Of a stretch of 64,000 nt of DNA, positions 12,252-25,278 are shown in pieces (the stretch's first letter is position 1; each line of letters opens with the position of its first letter). Position numbers and translations under genes: made by a program. The notes below the pieces were generated by a model that searched no databases, had not been told where the DNA came from, and saw only the letters and a program-made list of their open reading frames with translations. Origin of the DNA: Monilinia fructicola (taxonomy: Eukaryota > Ascomycota > Leotiomycetes > Helotiales > Sclerotiniaceae); assembly GCA_008692225.1 (NCBI GenBank), contig VICG01000005.1:1928501-1992500 (forward strand). Reading direction: 5' to 3'.

Positions 12252-13920
12252 ATGAAGACCGGTACAACAGGCCTTTTGTCAAAGGCTGCCACTCCATCTA
12301 GAATTTTATGTTCTACACCTGCGAGCCGCCATCGAACATTGAAGCGGGACGAAAACAAACAGCCCCAAGCGCGAAATCTTTCAACAATATGCACCTCAAG
12401 GGGCAGATGCAGATCGTCCCAGCAGGACTTATCAATAAAACCAATACAGAGGCGGGTGTGTATCTCTCCTGTCAAATCGCATTGCGAAGTACTGACTCAA
12501 ACTTCTTTAGTCGTTTCATGCATCAGCGAGTTACCAAGCCACGAAGAACCCCTATGATGTTCTCGGAGTAGACAAGGGTGCCTCTGCTTCAGAAATCAAG
12601 AAGGCATATTATGGTCTTGCTAAAAAGTTCCATCCGGATACAAATAAAGATCCAAATGCTAAAGATAAATTTGCTGAAGCGCAATCTGCTTACGAACTCT
12701 TGACCGATCCACAGAAGAAGGCAGCTTGGGACCAGTATGGATCGGCAGCATTTGATCAAGGAGCAGGACCCGGACCCGGTGCTGATCCATTCGGCGGTGC
12801 GGGGGGCTTTGGAGGATTTGGTGGATCTGGCGGGTTCCCGGGTGGTGGTTTCGGAGCTGATTTCAACTTTGAAGACTTATTCAAAGGTTTCACCGGAGGG
12901 AAGAGGGGTAGAGGTCGGAATCCGTTTCAACAAGAAGAAATATTGGTGGGAGACAGCATCGAGGTTCAAACGAGTATTTCGTTCATGGAAGCAGCAAAAG
13001 GGACCAGCAAAACCATCAGCATATCACCATTATCCACCTGCAAAACATGTACGGGGAGTGGCATGAAATCTGGAACGAAGCGATCAGCATGCAAGTCTTG
13101 TGGAGGGAGCGGTACACGCGTGCATTCTATGGGTGGTTTCCAAATGGCTTCGACATGTGGTGCTTGTGGGGGCCAAGGAATGTCGATTCCACCTGGAGGA
13201 GAATGTAGGACATGTTCTGGAAATGGTGTGGTGCGTGAGCGCAAAACGATCAATGTTGATATACCTGGAGGCATTGAGGATGGCATGCGATTGAGGTTGG
13301 ATAGAGAAGGCGATGCCCCAGCTACCGGCCAGGCTGCGAACCCCAACGGTCCTTCACAGCCGGGCGACCTTTACGTACTCGTTCGAGTAGCTACGGATCC
13401 AAAATTCAGTCGCTCGGGGTCTGATATCTTATATACTGCAACCGTTCCTTTCACAACCGCATTACTTGGAGGCGAGGTCAAGGTACCGACCTTGGATGGA
13501 GATGTGAACATCAAGGTTGCAACTGGAACCAGCACTGGGGACAAGATTACTTTAGGAGGTAAGGGAATGAAAAAGTTAGAGGGACGTAGAGGAGGATATG
13601 GGGACCTGAAAGTCGAATTCAAGGTCAACATGCCCAAATATCTGAGTGCTAACCAGCGAACAATTGCGGAAATGCTTGCCGACGAGATGAACGACAAAAC
13701 GGCAAAGCGTATCATGAATGTTGGCCGCTCCTCGAATTCCTCGTAAGTTCAGTGTCATGTTTTCAATTCAGGCACTGACCGAGATAGATCATCTTCCCCT
13801 TCGAATACTGAAGAGAACCACAAACAAGAAGGATTTCTCAAATCCGTCTGGCATAAATTTACAGACGGTGCCAATTCGCACAATGAAGGCGACAAGGAGG
13901 ACGAATCCAAGAAGAAATGA
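12252..13920 (+). CDS. mdj1: Mitochondrial DnaJ-type (type I) chaperone Mdj1
   Basis: Three exons join in phase: 12252-12455, 12511-13742 and 13788-13920 (522 aa). The N-terminus is basic and Ser/Thr-rich, ending in RRSFHASA, typical of a mitochondrial presequence. The J domain (from about residue 80) starts [14 protein letters not shown] and carries the HPD triad at 109-111, which stimulates the Hsp70 ATPase. A Gly/Phe-rich linker follows. The zinc-binding region (about 245-307) has all four CxxCxGxG motifs: [24 protein letters not shown] and CRTCSGNG. The two C-terminal substrate-binding domains are complete. The last exon adds the tail [14 protein letters not shown]. Mdj1 works with mitochondrial Hsp70 (Ssc1) in matrix protein folding and in degradation by Pim1, which is encoded about 6.8 kb downstream. 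Without splicing at GTAAGT (13743) the frame would stop at once. Confidence 0.95.
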
Positions 13921-14591
13921 AAGCCACGAGGAAAGTCCGCTGTATAATAAATGGCAAAAACCTAAAGAATGCCACTCTGTATAAGTGATAGGGGTACAAT
14001 GATGGAGCCAGGCGTCTCCTGAAGGTACGAATGATGGCCGTTACATCCACCAATGCACACTTTTAGAATACGTAGTTTAGAAAATGTCCATGGCCCATCC
14101 TTAGTGTAAAATTAAACGACATCTCAACTCACATCTGTGGCTTGACAAGCCTGTGATGCTACGATCAATATACCCATCCACAACTTGTCTTCTCCTCACC
14201 TTACCCTTCCTCCATAACGGTTCTCATCTTCGCCTGACCATGCCGAGTTCGTCCCACTCCTGTCTGTACCTACCGCGAGCGTTCATCTCGGGCCACATGC
14301 ACGTCGACCTCTCGAACGTGATCGAGCTAGGCCCACACGAAACCTTTCCTACCAATCAAAAGCGCGCCGTGCAGGGCTGCCGTGACGCCTCCGTGCCGTC
14401 TGCATCGAACCTGCTGCTGTAGTGAATTTTTTTGTTTTTTTTGCAATGGTTTGGCACACGGCATCAGTCGCTCCCCCTTCGAATTCATTTGCCATGGTCT
14501 GTCTCGTGGTGGGAACCTGGGAGACTGTGCAATGCGTACTCCGTGGATAGCCCCGATGGGCGGGGCTTTTTTTTATTGTCCGTCTCGCAGG

Positions 14592-14637
14592 TGGATGGAT
14601 GGATGGATGGATGGATGGATGGATGGATGGATGTATG
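14592..14637. repeat. (GGAT)n microsatellite
   Basis: About eleven tetranucleotide units with one variant near the end. Confidence 0.9.
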
Positions 14638-14713
14638 GATGCATGAGCTTGGTCGTTCGTGTGCTTGTACTGAGTACTCCCGTTCGTAGTCACATACGCA
14701 TATGGGGGGGTTA

Positions 14714-14757
14714 GGGACTGGACTGGACTGGACTGGATTGGATTGGACTGGAGTGGA
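14714..14757. repeat. (GGACT)n/(GGATT)n pentanucleotide repeat
   Basis: About eight pentamer units alternating GGACT and GGATT. Related pentamers recur near 30600. Confidence 0.85.
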
Positions 14758-15005
14758 CATTCATTGTTCATGGCAATTCCGAGGTGATGATGAGGGATGG
14801 TGTCGTCGCTCTTCTGTCGGCGTCGAATGGTTGCTCTTTGCATTGTCCCCCTTATCGCCGCAGGGCGCTTATGGTGTAGGCTGATGCCCTCTGGTTGGAG
14901 GGCACTTGCCCCCTTTTGTTGTTGGAGGGGTGGTGGCTTGGAGGGGATCTGTAGAGAGGGGGGACAAACGGTTGGGGGTTGGATGGGTGTTTCTTCATTT
15001 TTTTT

Positions 15006-15025
15006 GGGGGGGGGGGGGGGGGGGG
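15006..15025. repeat. Poly-G tract of 20 bases
   Basis: Twenty consecutive G residues on the plus strand, preceded by a T run. It may form a G-quadruplex, and its length may be inaccurate in the assembly. Confidence 0.9.
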
Positions 15026-15779
15026 TTGGTCTTGGGTTGATGGTGGTGGTGAGTGGGTGGTTAATTAGGTAGGTAGGGACATGGTGTGGATGGGGATGAT
15101 TCGTTTTTATTGAATGGGGATGAAAGGAACGTTTGTGATGACGGCACGGGAGGGGTGGTGAGTAGGGGGTATGGTAGGGAGGGAGGGTATGGCATGGTAA
15201 TAAGAAGCGAATAGAGATTTTGGAAGTGTGGTATCAACCTTGGAAACTTATAATAATAATAATGTTGTTATATTACAAGTTATTCTTTTTGCGAAAGGCA
15301 TGAGAGGCAAGAGTATGTAGGATATGTATGATATTGGATGTATGATATAAGGAGCAAATCGAGATCTCGGATTCTCATACATGTATACAAGTATATGTAC
15401 TTAAATTACTAGGTACTTGCAGTACTAGTACTGACTCTGTATGACCATATGACCGCCTGATAATTCGTTATATTTCTTTCTACTCGTATTTATCGATTTA
15501 TCAAACTTCTTCATGAATGGTGACGATACAAACTGCTCTTTACTTTTTTCTGGCGCTTATCTGAGTAAATCTGGGCCTGATAAAAGGCCGCAGAAAAAAC
15601 AATGTGGTTGAGTTAAGCAGAGCACAGTTAATAAAAGGCTTTCCAAGGCCGGTGCCCTGTAGTCCCACAACCCAACCACAGACTGTACTCTACCCTACCC
15701 TACCCTACCTATTACCTACGTAGGCAGGCACCGTACAGTAGTATGTATGAGTGAATACCTGGTATCCAATATCTATGGA

Positions 15780-15965
15780 TGGGTATGAGTATGAGTGTGA
15801 ATATAAGTATGAGTGTCAGTATGAGTGTCAGTATGAGTGGAAGTATGAGTGTGAGTATAAATGTAAATATAAGTATAAGTGTAAATATAATAAATATACC
15901 TAAATGAGTATAAATGTAAGTGTGAATATAAGTATGAATATGAGTGTAAATGTGAGTGTGAGTGT
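15780..15965. repeat. Degenerate hexamer/dodecamer minisatellite (GAGTAT/GAGTGT/AAGTAT)
   Basis: About 185 bp built from six-base units (GAGTAT, GAGTGT, AAGTAT, AAATAT) in drifting order. Both strands show low-complexity frames here that are not genes. Confidence 0.85.
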
Positions 15966-16217
15966 AACCTTGGAAATGCAAGTACCTAGCATGTACCATG
16001 TAATTACGATGTACTATGTACTATGCCCATATACAGTCTGTGAGTACGAGCCCAAATTGATGAAAGCTTTGGGCACCTGGGCATCTACTGTGCTTGTGAT
16101 ACTTGTGATCCCCGTGGACTTGTGATACTTGTAACAACATAACTGTAATACTTGTAATACTCCCTCTCTATCCACCTTATTACCTAGGTAGTTAACTTCT
16201 TCCACTTATGATTAATC

Positions 16218-16260
16218 GATAATAATAATAATAATAATAACATGAATAATAATAATAAAT
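16218..16260. repeat. (AAT)n microsatellite
   Basis: Two blocks of AAT units split by a short interruption, upstream of BRO1. Confidence 0.85.
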
Positions 16261-16800
16261 ACCTTGAATCTTCATACCTTGCTTGATACCTCACCTTCCC
16301 TACCTGCCCTACCTGCCCTACCTTCCCTACCTAACCTTCCCGTCCCTAGGAATACTTTCACTTCCTGCATGTCACAAGCGTTTCCTATTTCTTCTTCAAC
16401 CTCTCAAATTTCTTAACTTCTTAAACTCATTAACATAATAGCTCATTACCGCTTTTCCTATCTTAATTTGATAACTATGACACACCCATGATATATGATT
16501 GGTATTTTGCGCAACTATAGTCCAGAGGTTCATTCTTTCAAGATACGGCGCAACCAAATAAACTAGCAACTTAACTTAACAAATCTTACCACTGACGACA
16601 ACCAACCCCTCCTCCCCACCGCTTTCCATCCCATCCACATTCGACGAATATCGGTGTGCACGACCTTGATAATTATATCTGTCTTTTGACCATCGCTAAG
16701 ATCCGCTGACTCTTCTCTGAAGTCATCCATATCCTTTTCACATTTTGCCTGGGCATCGACAACCAGGGCGTCGTCGAGCACCGTCCGGCTAGATTGCGAG

Positions 16801-19800
16801 ATGCAAGCACCGATGATATCAGCGCCTCTCAAGGCAACCAACGAGATTGACTGGATACAGCCGCTGAAGAATTATATCAGGCAGACTTACGGTGATGATC
16901 CGGAACGATATGCGGAAGAGTGTGCTACCCTCAACCGCTTGCGACAGGATATGCGAGGGGCGGGCAAGGACAGTGCTGCAGGAAGAGATCTGCTATACAG
17001 ATATTATGGGCAGTTGGAACTATTGGACCTGAGGTTTCCAGTCGATGAGAATCACATCAAAATTTCCTTTACTTGGTAGGGATTTGATGGAGTGAGGGGT
17101 ATCCGGATCCTGCTAACGAAGCCCCCAGGTTTGATGCTTTTACACACAAAGCCACGGCACAGTACTCTCTGGCATACGAAAAAGCTTCCATCATATTCAA
17201 CATTTCCGCCGTACTATCATGCCATGCAGCCCATCAAAATCGATCAGAAGACTCCGGCCTCAAAACCGCATATCACTCTTTTCAAGCATCCGCTGGCATG
17301 TTTACCTACATCAACGAGAACTTCCTCCACGCGCCCTCTACAGACTTGAGTCGGGATACGGTCAAGACTTTGATCCAGATTATGCTTGCTCAAGGCCAGG
17401 AGGTTTTTCTGGAGAAACAAATTGCCGATGGAAAAAAGGTCGGATTGTTAGCCAAACTTGCTAGCCAAGCGGGCTATTTGTACTCGCAAGCCCTCGAAGG
17501 AACTCAGGACAACGTCAATAAGGCCATATTCGAGAAAGTATGGCTACTGGTAGTACAAGTAGGTGCTTTCAGTTATTTTTGTTTGCTTTCAGGGAATACA
17601 ATTGTGGCCAAATCGATGTCCAAAGGTTAAATGGAGACTGACGAAGAATAGATTAAAGCGAATTACATGTCCTCTCTAGCCCAGTATTACCAAGCTTTGG
17701 CGGATGATGATGCAAATTCACATGGTGTAGCTATTGCACGATTACAAGCAGCAGAAATCTCGTCCAAAGATGCCAATAAACTTGCAAATAGTTTCCCTGG
17801 AAATGTTCCAGTCAATTCAAATTTCACATCGGAGACAGGCTCAACTCTAATAGAGATCAACAGGCGTCATCTTACCAATGTCCAAGAGAAACTTGCCGAG
17901 CTCATCAAGGATAATGACTATATCTATCACCAGACTGTACCGGCAGAAGCATCCCTGACCGTGATTCCAAAGCTCCCTGCCGCTAAAGCGATACCTGTCA
18001 GCGAACTCTATGCTGGTCAAGATATTCAGCGTATCACGGGACCGGATATTTTCCAAAAAATAGTGCCCATGTCTGTGACCGAGTCGGCCAGTTTATATGA
18101 TGAAGAAAAAGCGAAATTGGTGCGGGCAGAGACAGAACGAGTAGAAACGGCCAACAGTGAGATGGCTGCAAGCTTGGACTACCTGAGATTACCCGGAGCG
18201 TTACAGGTCCTTAAGGGTGGCTTTGACCAGGAACTGAGCGGAGGCGAAGATTTCAGAAATTGGTGCGACGATTTAGCCGGGCATGTTTCTCCAATGTCAA
18301 CCCTTGATTCTTTAAAAGCAAGCAAAGAAGCCATAGTCTCAGTATTGGACAAGAGCGGTAAGCAATTGGATATGGAGGAGAGTGTCTGTGAGAAGATGCG
18401 ATCGAAGTATGAAGGAGAGTGGACTCAGCAGCCGAGCTCACGGCTTACATCCACCCTTCGAAATGATATACGAAATTACCGTGAAGCCCTTGAGGAGGCT
18501 GCTCGCAGTGATAATCAGCTCTACTCAAAGATCTGTCAACATGAGGTTGACTTTGACGAAATGCGTTCGGCTGGTGAACTCGGCGAGTCTGATGTGCTCT
18601 TCCAAAGAGCTTTAATCCAGGTTGGTGGCAAGTCAAGGAATTCTGCCGGCAGTCCCAATACCCGAGAAGGAAACCTACTCGATGATGACTTTGATGATGG
18701 GAAAAAGAGCGTCGCAGACCAGATAGCGAAGGTTGAGGATATCCTCAGGAAATTAAATCTTGTGAAGCGGGAGAGATCGCAAGTTTTAAAAGATCTGAAA
18801 GAAAAGGTACGCGACAGAATGTGGGCCCACGTTTTTCCTTGGCTAATCATAGGGTAGGCACATAATGATGATATATCACATGTCCTCATTCTTAATAAAA
18901 AATCCATCTCGAATTATGAGACGCAGCTTTTTCAAGCAGAGCTTGAGAAGTACCGACCTCACCAGAATCGTTTGTTGGCTGCAAACCACAAGCAGTCATC
19001 GCTAATGAAGGAACTCACGCTCACGTTCAATGATCTTCTACAAGACAAGAGAGTTCGATCGGAGCAGAGCAAATATGAGACAATCACTCGACAACGGTCA
19101 TCGGTAATGTCAAAGTATAAGAGAATTCATCAAGAATATCTCGATTTACAAGCAGGCCTCGAAGGCGCAAAACAATGGTATACCGAGATGAAGGATACCG
19201 TGAACAGTCTCGACAAGAATGTGGAGACGTTTGTTAATAACCGTAGGTCAGAAGGCGCTCAACTTTTGAATCAAATTGAGCAAGATCGAGCGAGTAATGC
19301 AAATGGACATGCGGATAGGGAGCGCGAGCGTCTCAGAGGATTGATGGAACGCATGTCCATGGATCCGTCAACTTCACCAACTTCCAGCAAACCTCCACGT
19401 AGAGGATCAAATGCATACAGCAACACATCACCATCGACGAGATATCCTAGTACGAACTTTGCTGGGCAATATCAGGTACCAACGTCACCACCGCCACAAA
19501 CGACAAATTCGCCATCAACACGAGGCTCAGTATCATCTCCTACCAACGGGGGATATTACCCTCAACAACAACCCCAAAGAGCTGATCCCTACAGCTCAAT
19601 TCCTGGAAGGTCCTCACCATATGGCCAGTACAACCCAAGCACACATTCGCGCAACCCGTCACATCCCATTTCACCTCCACCAAATCAGAGCCAATTTCCA
19701 CGTTCCCCTCCGCCGACACAAACCCAATTTCAACAAAATCAATACCCGTATGCGACAATGGCACCGCAACAACAGGGGCAGTACGTTCCAGCTGGTTATG

Positions 19801-19979
19801 TCCCCCCACCTCCACCACCTGGACCACCACCTCTTGGCCCTCAACAAACATTTCATCAACCGAGTGGCTCCTTGACGGGCCAAACTGAGTATGGATATGG
19901 GAATGGTGCTGCTCATCAACGCGCTCCGTCACAGCAAAGTGCGAGCGATCCATGGGCTGGGCTCAATGCTTGGAAGTGA
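16801..19979 (+). CDS. bro1: ESCRT-III-associated endosomal sorting protein Bro1
   Basis: Four exons join in phase: 16801-17075, 17129-17558, 17652-18806 and 18858-19979 (993 aa, the usual size for filamentous-fungal Bro1). The Bro1 domain fills roughly the first 390 residues; its start (TNEIDWIQPLKNYIRQTYG) and RYYGQLELLDLRFPVDENH are characteristic and separate it from PalA/Rim20, which shares the domain. The middle is the helical V-shaped (ALIX-like) region. The last 200 residues are Pro/Gln/Ser/Tyr-rich, with poly-Pro motifs expected to bind partner proteins. Bro1 is recruited by Snf7 to endosomes, recruits the deubiquitinase Doa4 and promotes sorting into multivesicular bodies. Introns use GTAGGG, GTAGGT and GTACGC donors. 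No frame disruption is seen in nearly 3 kb of coding sequence. Confidence 0.95.
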
Positions 19980-20713
19980 AGAGTTTGATGTTTATCAGGG
20001 CATTTTTAGGCACGGGAAGGAATGGAAAACTCAGGGTGACATCATCTATGGGAGGAAAACGGCGCCGAGGATGAAGGCATTAGTGGATGGAAAGTTTGTG
20101 ATACCAATTCATAGCGGCAATGGTACGGAGGAAGGCAGAAAAGGTATCTGTATCCCTTGAATGGCAGAACTGTCTAATAGTCCAATAACCGTCGTGTATT
20201 CAATTTGCAAAGATATATATGTACATACCCATGGTCAATGTTGCCAAATGTAGCCTAAGACTACAAACATCTAAAAGGACAGAAGACTGAAAGTATACGA
20301 ATAACGCTAGTAAATGATAAGATGTAATAATCTCCTCGACAACAGTCCAAGTGAACCTTGGAAATTGGAGATATTATTTATATTTCAATACAATTTTGAC
20401 TCAATTTTATATTGAATTATAAATTTGGGGGATTCGAGACCTGCCGGGATTACGTTTTGCCGATGTCTCGGGGTACCGATATTGCCGATGAGCTTAGAAA
20501 GCAGCCTGGTACCTACATCATGACGAGCAGATGGTGGGAGGGAAGCTCATAGAATAATTGTCACCGTCTACGATTTGCCATTGTCCTCCACATCAGCCAT
20601 TTCCCCACGTTCTATATCAACTGTTTGTATTCTTTTCTGCCATACATTTTAGACGTATTTCTGTCTCTTGTCTTCTCTTTCTTAATTATTCATTTTCTCT
20701 ATAATCAATCGCT
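19980..20713. other. Intergenic between BRO1 and PIM1
   Basis: 734 bp holding the BRO1 3' end and the PIM1 promoter. The last 150 bp is strongly pyrimidine-rich (CTTTCTT-type), as in many fungal promoters. No gene seen. Confidence 0.5.
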
Positions 20714-23700
20714 ATGCTCTACGGGCAAAACCTACCGTGGCGGATTGCGCTTCGAAATGTAGCCATTAAACAAAATTCAGAGGCCTCGAATACGATTTTG
20801 AGGAGAACAGTCAGACAATATCATGTCAGACCCGCACAATCGTCGGCATCTTTACGACCTCTCTCGATTCATCCATCTCTCGGTGGCGTCGCAAGATTTT
20901 CAACGTCTCCTTCTCGACGGAAAGACGTCCCGAAGGACCTCTTCGATCAAGCGGAAATAACAGCAGCAGAAGACAAGAAAGAAAAAAAGGCAAAGGCAAA
21001 GACTGTACCGGTCGAGGGATTCAGTGGCGAGAATGAAGTACAAACCAAGAGCAAGACGGCTGAAGCATCATCTTCTGGCACCAGCTCTTCTTCTGGAAGT
21101 GCGGTTGATGCGAAAGGCAGTAGTGCTGGGGGCGCAGGGGATTCTGGTAGTGGTGATGGCGGAAAGAAGGGCCGCAAGGGAGCGTCCGAAAGGGCTTTGC
21201 AGAAAGCCACGGTTCCAGAGGTGTATCCACAAGTGATGGCAATTCCCATCACCAAACGACCTTTATTTCCGGGATTCTACAAAGCTGTCACCGTCCGAGA
21301 TCCCAACGTTGTGGCCGCAATTCAAGATATGATAAAGAGGGGCCAGCCATACATTGGCGCTTTCCTATTTAAGGATGACAACATGGATAAAGATGTCATT
21401 GAGAACATAGATGATGTACATGACGTTGGAGTTTTCGCACAAATAACCAGCGCTTTTCCAGTCCATGGAGATGATTCCGCTCTGACTGCGGTGCTATATC
21501 CACATCGTCGTATCAAAATGTCTGCTCTGATTAGCCCCGAGCGTGAGAGTGCTGATGCGAAGAAGACCGAAGGTACGCAAGCTGATCCACCGGTTCCTGA
21601 AATCATCCCCAATAATTCTACAAAGGAGGAAACTTCTGAGAGTAAGGGTGATGTTGTAGCAAGCTTTGAAGAAGGGTCGGTGGCGCAAACAAATGCAGAG
21701 CGACCTGTATTGCCCTACGAGCCCATATCGTTTCTGAAAAAGTATCCGGTCAGTTTGGCAAATGTGGAAAATTTGACGGAGGAGTCATATGATCCCAAGA
21801 GCCCTATAATTCGAGCCGTCACAAACGAGATCGTAAATGTTTTCAAGGAAGTGGCAACGCTCAATAGCCTCTTCCGAGATCAGATTTCTACATTTTCCAT
21901 GAGTCAGTCCTCGGGCAATGTTATGTCAGAGCCCGGGAAACTCGCGGATTTTGCCGCTGCCGTCTCTGCTGGTGAAGTCTCGGAGCTTCAAGATGTCCTT
22001 GAGACTCTCAATATCGAGGAAAGATTACAAAAGGGGTTGACTGTCTTGAAAAAGGAGTTAATGAATGCTCAGCTGCAGTCTAAAATCTCAAAGGATGTGG
22101 AGAACAAGATTCAAAAGCGTCAACGTGAATACTACTTGATGGAACAGTTAAAAGGTATCCGCAGAGAGCTTGGAATTGAATCCGATGGCAAGGACAAACT
22201 GGTTGAGAAATTCAAGGAAAAGGCAGCTAAGCTTGCGATGCCAGAGGCTGTCAGAAAAGTTTTTGATGAGGAGATCAACAAATTAGCACACCTCGAACCA
22301 GCTGCGTCTGAATTTAATGTCACGAGAAACTACTTGGATTGGTTGACTCAAATTCCCTGGGGTCAGCGTAGTGCAGAGAACTTCGGAATTACTAATGCTA
22401 TGACCGTTCTTGACGAAGATCACCATGGTTTGAAAGATGTAAAAGACCGCATCTTAGAATTTATCGCCGTTGGAAAATTGAGAGGCACGGTCGAAGGTAA
22501 AATTTTATGTTTTGTTGGTCCTCCTGGTGTTGGTAAAACAAGTATTGGTAAGAGTATTGCCAGAGCTCTCAACCGTCAATACTACAGATTCAGTGTTGGT
22601 GGTCTCACAGATGTTGCGGAAATCAAAGGACACAGAAGAACATACGTTGGGGCACTTCCTGGGCGCATTATCCAGGCGTTGAAAAAATGTCAAACTGAAA
22701 ATCCGTTGATCTTGATTGATGAGATTGACAAAATTGGAAGAGGTCATCAAGGTGATCCAGCATCTGCCCTCTTGGAATTACTGGATCCGGAACAAAATAC
22801 TTCTTTCCTCGATCACTACCTCGATGTTCCTGTCGATCTCTCTAAAGTCTTATTCGTCTGCACCGCGAACATGACTGATACCATTCCTCGACCTCTACTT
22901 GATCGTATGGAGATGATCGAATTATCTGGATACGTTGCTGATGAAAAAATGGCGATTGCAGAGCGCTATCTTGGACCAGCAGCCAAGGAGTTGGCAGGAT
23001 TGAGAGATGTTGATGTTAACCTTAGCAAGGATGCTATTGAGGAGCTCATCAAGTCTTACTGCCGGGAGTCTGGTGTTAGAAATCTCAAGAAGCAGATTGA
23101 AAAGGTTTACCGCAAATCTGCTTTGAAGATCGTGCAGGACCTTGGAGAGAGTGTTCTTCCCGAAGAAAAGGCTTTGACTGAAGAAGGCAAGGCAGCCTTG
23201 GAGGAATCCAAAAAAGACCAAACGGATGTCAAGGAGACTCCTGAAACAATTGAAAAGGAGACGACTGAAGTACCTCGAGTTAGTCTCAAGGTTCCCGACG
23301 ATGTGCATGTCACAATTGGTAAGGATAACCTTAAGGACTATGTAGGTCCACCAGTTTTCACCTCAGATAGACTATACGATGTCACTCCTCCTGGAGTTGC
23401 AATGGGTCTAGCCTGGACGCAAATGGGTGGGGCTGCATTATATGTAGAGTCAATTCTCGAAAGTGCTTTATCGCCATCATCCACTCCCGGTCTCGCTACA
23501 ACTGGCAACCTTCAAGCCGTAATGAAAGAATCAACCACCATCGCTTATTCCTTTGCCAAATCCGTCATGGCGAAGAATTTCCCCGACAATCATTTCTTTG
23601 ATAAAGCCAAGTTGCATCTTCATTGCCCTGAAGGAGCGGTCCCTAAGGATGGACCATCGGCTGGTATTACTATGGCCACTTCTTTACTTTCTCTTGCCCT

Positions 23701-24087
23701 TGATCGTCCCTTGGACCCGACGATTGCTATGACAGGTGAACTGACCGTTACTGGAAAGGTTCTGAGGATTGGGGGGTTGAGAGAGAAGACTGTGGCTGCC
23801 AGACGTGCGGGGAGCAAAATGATCATTTTCCCGGATGATAACATGAGTGATTGGTTGGAGCTTCCAGCTGTAAGTAATTTTCTTACTTTTCAAATCACTG
23901 GCAATATTAGAAGCATATGGATACTAATGAGAAAAAACAGAACATTAAAGATGGAATCGAAGGGAAACCCGCAAAATGGTATTCCGATGTCTTTGACCTC
24001 GTCTTCCCAAACCTAGATAAAGAGGTGGCCAATGGGTTGTGGAAGGATCGTTTGGAGAAGAAGAAAGGCGATAAGGAGGATGAATGA
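20714..24087 (+). CDS. pim1: Mitochondrial ATP-dependent Lon protease
   Basis: Two exons, 20714-23869 and 23941-24087, separated by an intron with a GTAAGT donor, TACTAAT branch point and ACAG acceptor (1100 aa). The N-terminus is basic and poor in acidic residues, fitting a mitochondrial presequence, and is followed by a low-complexity Ser/Gly/Lys stretch. The LON substrate-binding domain begins near residue 174 (VMAIPITKRPLFPGFYKAV). The AAA+ module has Walker A GPPGVGKT at 602-609 and Walker B ILIDEIDKIG. The protease domain has catalytic Ser982 in KDGPSAGITM and Lys1025 in GGLREKTVAA, spaced 43 residues apart as in other Lon proteases. It degrades misfolded matrix proteins and helps maintain mitochondrial DNA. 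Reading through the intron gives a false tail after LELPA. The reading frame is intact. Confidence 0.97.
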
Positions 24088-24660
24088 GTGCATTTATAAA
24101 GAGGGCAGCGATGTAAATATTAGATGAATCGGGTGAATTTGGCTATTTCGGTAAAGCGATCGATGTTTTTTTTTTTGCACATGACGATTGACGAGCGGAT
24201 ACCACACCACACTATCTGGATGGATGGATCAGTTTGGCATTTCTGGCGTTGGACATTTTTACGGGTCAAGAAGGAACTCTACTCTACGATGGCATTCGGG
24301 TGGAATGATGGCTGGGGGAGAGGTTCATATATGGGATTTCCCCCTCCATGGCAAACGTGCTTGGCTGAAGGGGGGGAGTAGATAAATCATGTTACGGCGG
24401 TACTTGCTGCGAAGAGATGTGACAGCCCAAGATAGGCAATCATTGCACGCATGGTCTTGGGTGACTTGATCATTCTACATCCTCGAGTATATATAGGTAC
24501 GGGAGATCTACTTGAATTTCGTGCATGCTCGTATACCGCATTGCGTTTGACGATTAGCATTTGATATAGGTTGCCTCAGGCATCTCATCGCTCTCCTTCC
24601 TCCTTCCCTCTACAGTAGCTTAGCTTAGCTTCACCTCGTGCCCGATGCCCGTCCCGTCGA

Positions 24661-24800
24661 GCAGCAGAGGAACGCCCCCACGTGGACGTGGACGTGGACT
24701 TGGACGTGGGGCGGGGCAATCAATCAATCAATGGCCATGCTATGTCTTGCCTTGTCTTGTCTTGCCTTGCCTTGCCTTGCCTTGCTATGCCATGCCATGC
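24661..24800. repeat. (GTGGAC)n followed by (CTTGC)n repeats
   Basis: Hexamer GGACGT/GGACTT units, a short CAAT run, then TGCCT/TGTCT pentamers. Confidence 0.8.
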
Positions 24801-25041
24801 CATCTTCCCACCTCCCATGATCGGCTTTGACATCGCAGGCACCCCCCTCACCCTCACCCTTAGCTTTGGTACCCCCTTCCCATTGGCGTCGGTTGGTGCA
24901 TGTGTAATATCATCTGACGTCGCACCGCACCGCACCGCACCGCGTTGGATGCGGGATACCCTCGACTTTGAGCTTGAGCTTGCTTGGGCGCCTTACCTCG
25001 TTCTGGCTTGTGTCGCGCTTGTGATTCTGCGGTATTTAATG

Positions 25042-25096
25042 GGTGTGTGTGGTGGTGGTGGTGGTGGTGGTGGTGGTGGTGGTGGGGGGGGGTGGT
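25042..25096. repeat. (GGT)n microsatellite with G run
   Basis: About fourteen GGT units ending in a run of G. The minus strand encodes an artefactual poly-His. Confidence 0.9.
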
Positions 25097-25248
25097 GATT
25101 ACGTCCGTTCGCGGTTCGGCGGTGTATGGTGTATGGTGTACCGTGTCTTGCCTTCGGGTGTGTGCCCGGATCAAGGGTTGTGGTTTCCGGTGGTGTGGCG
25201 ATTGACTGATTGTTATTGTTATTGTTGGTGTTGGTGTTGGGGTTGGTG

Positions 25249-25278
25249 TATCGTACCGTACCGTACCGTACCGTACTG
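25249..25278. repeat. (CCGTA)n pentanucleotide repeat
   Basis: About five CCGTA units, followed by CTAC units and then TGTATGT units to about 25370. Confidence 0.8.

Larger units (their letters stand above)
13921..16800. other. Repeat-bearing intergenic region between MDJ1 and BRO1
   Basis: About 2.9 kb without a credible gene. Apparent open frames at 14150-15070 lie in GGAT, GGACT and poly-G repeats. The last 350 bp before BRO1 is C/T-rich and likely holds its promoter and leader. Confidence 0.6.

Noticed and set aside
15688..15712. Telomere-like CCCTAC repeat
   Set aside because: The unit is CCTAC rather than the fungal telomere CCCTAA, only a few copies are present, and it sits amid other microsatellites.
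19411..19953. Open frames overlapping the BRO1 C-terminus on both strands
   Set aside because: They are shadows of the Pro/Gln-rich, repetitive Bro1 tail.
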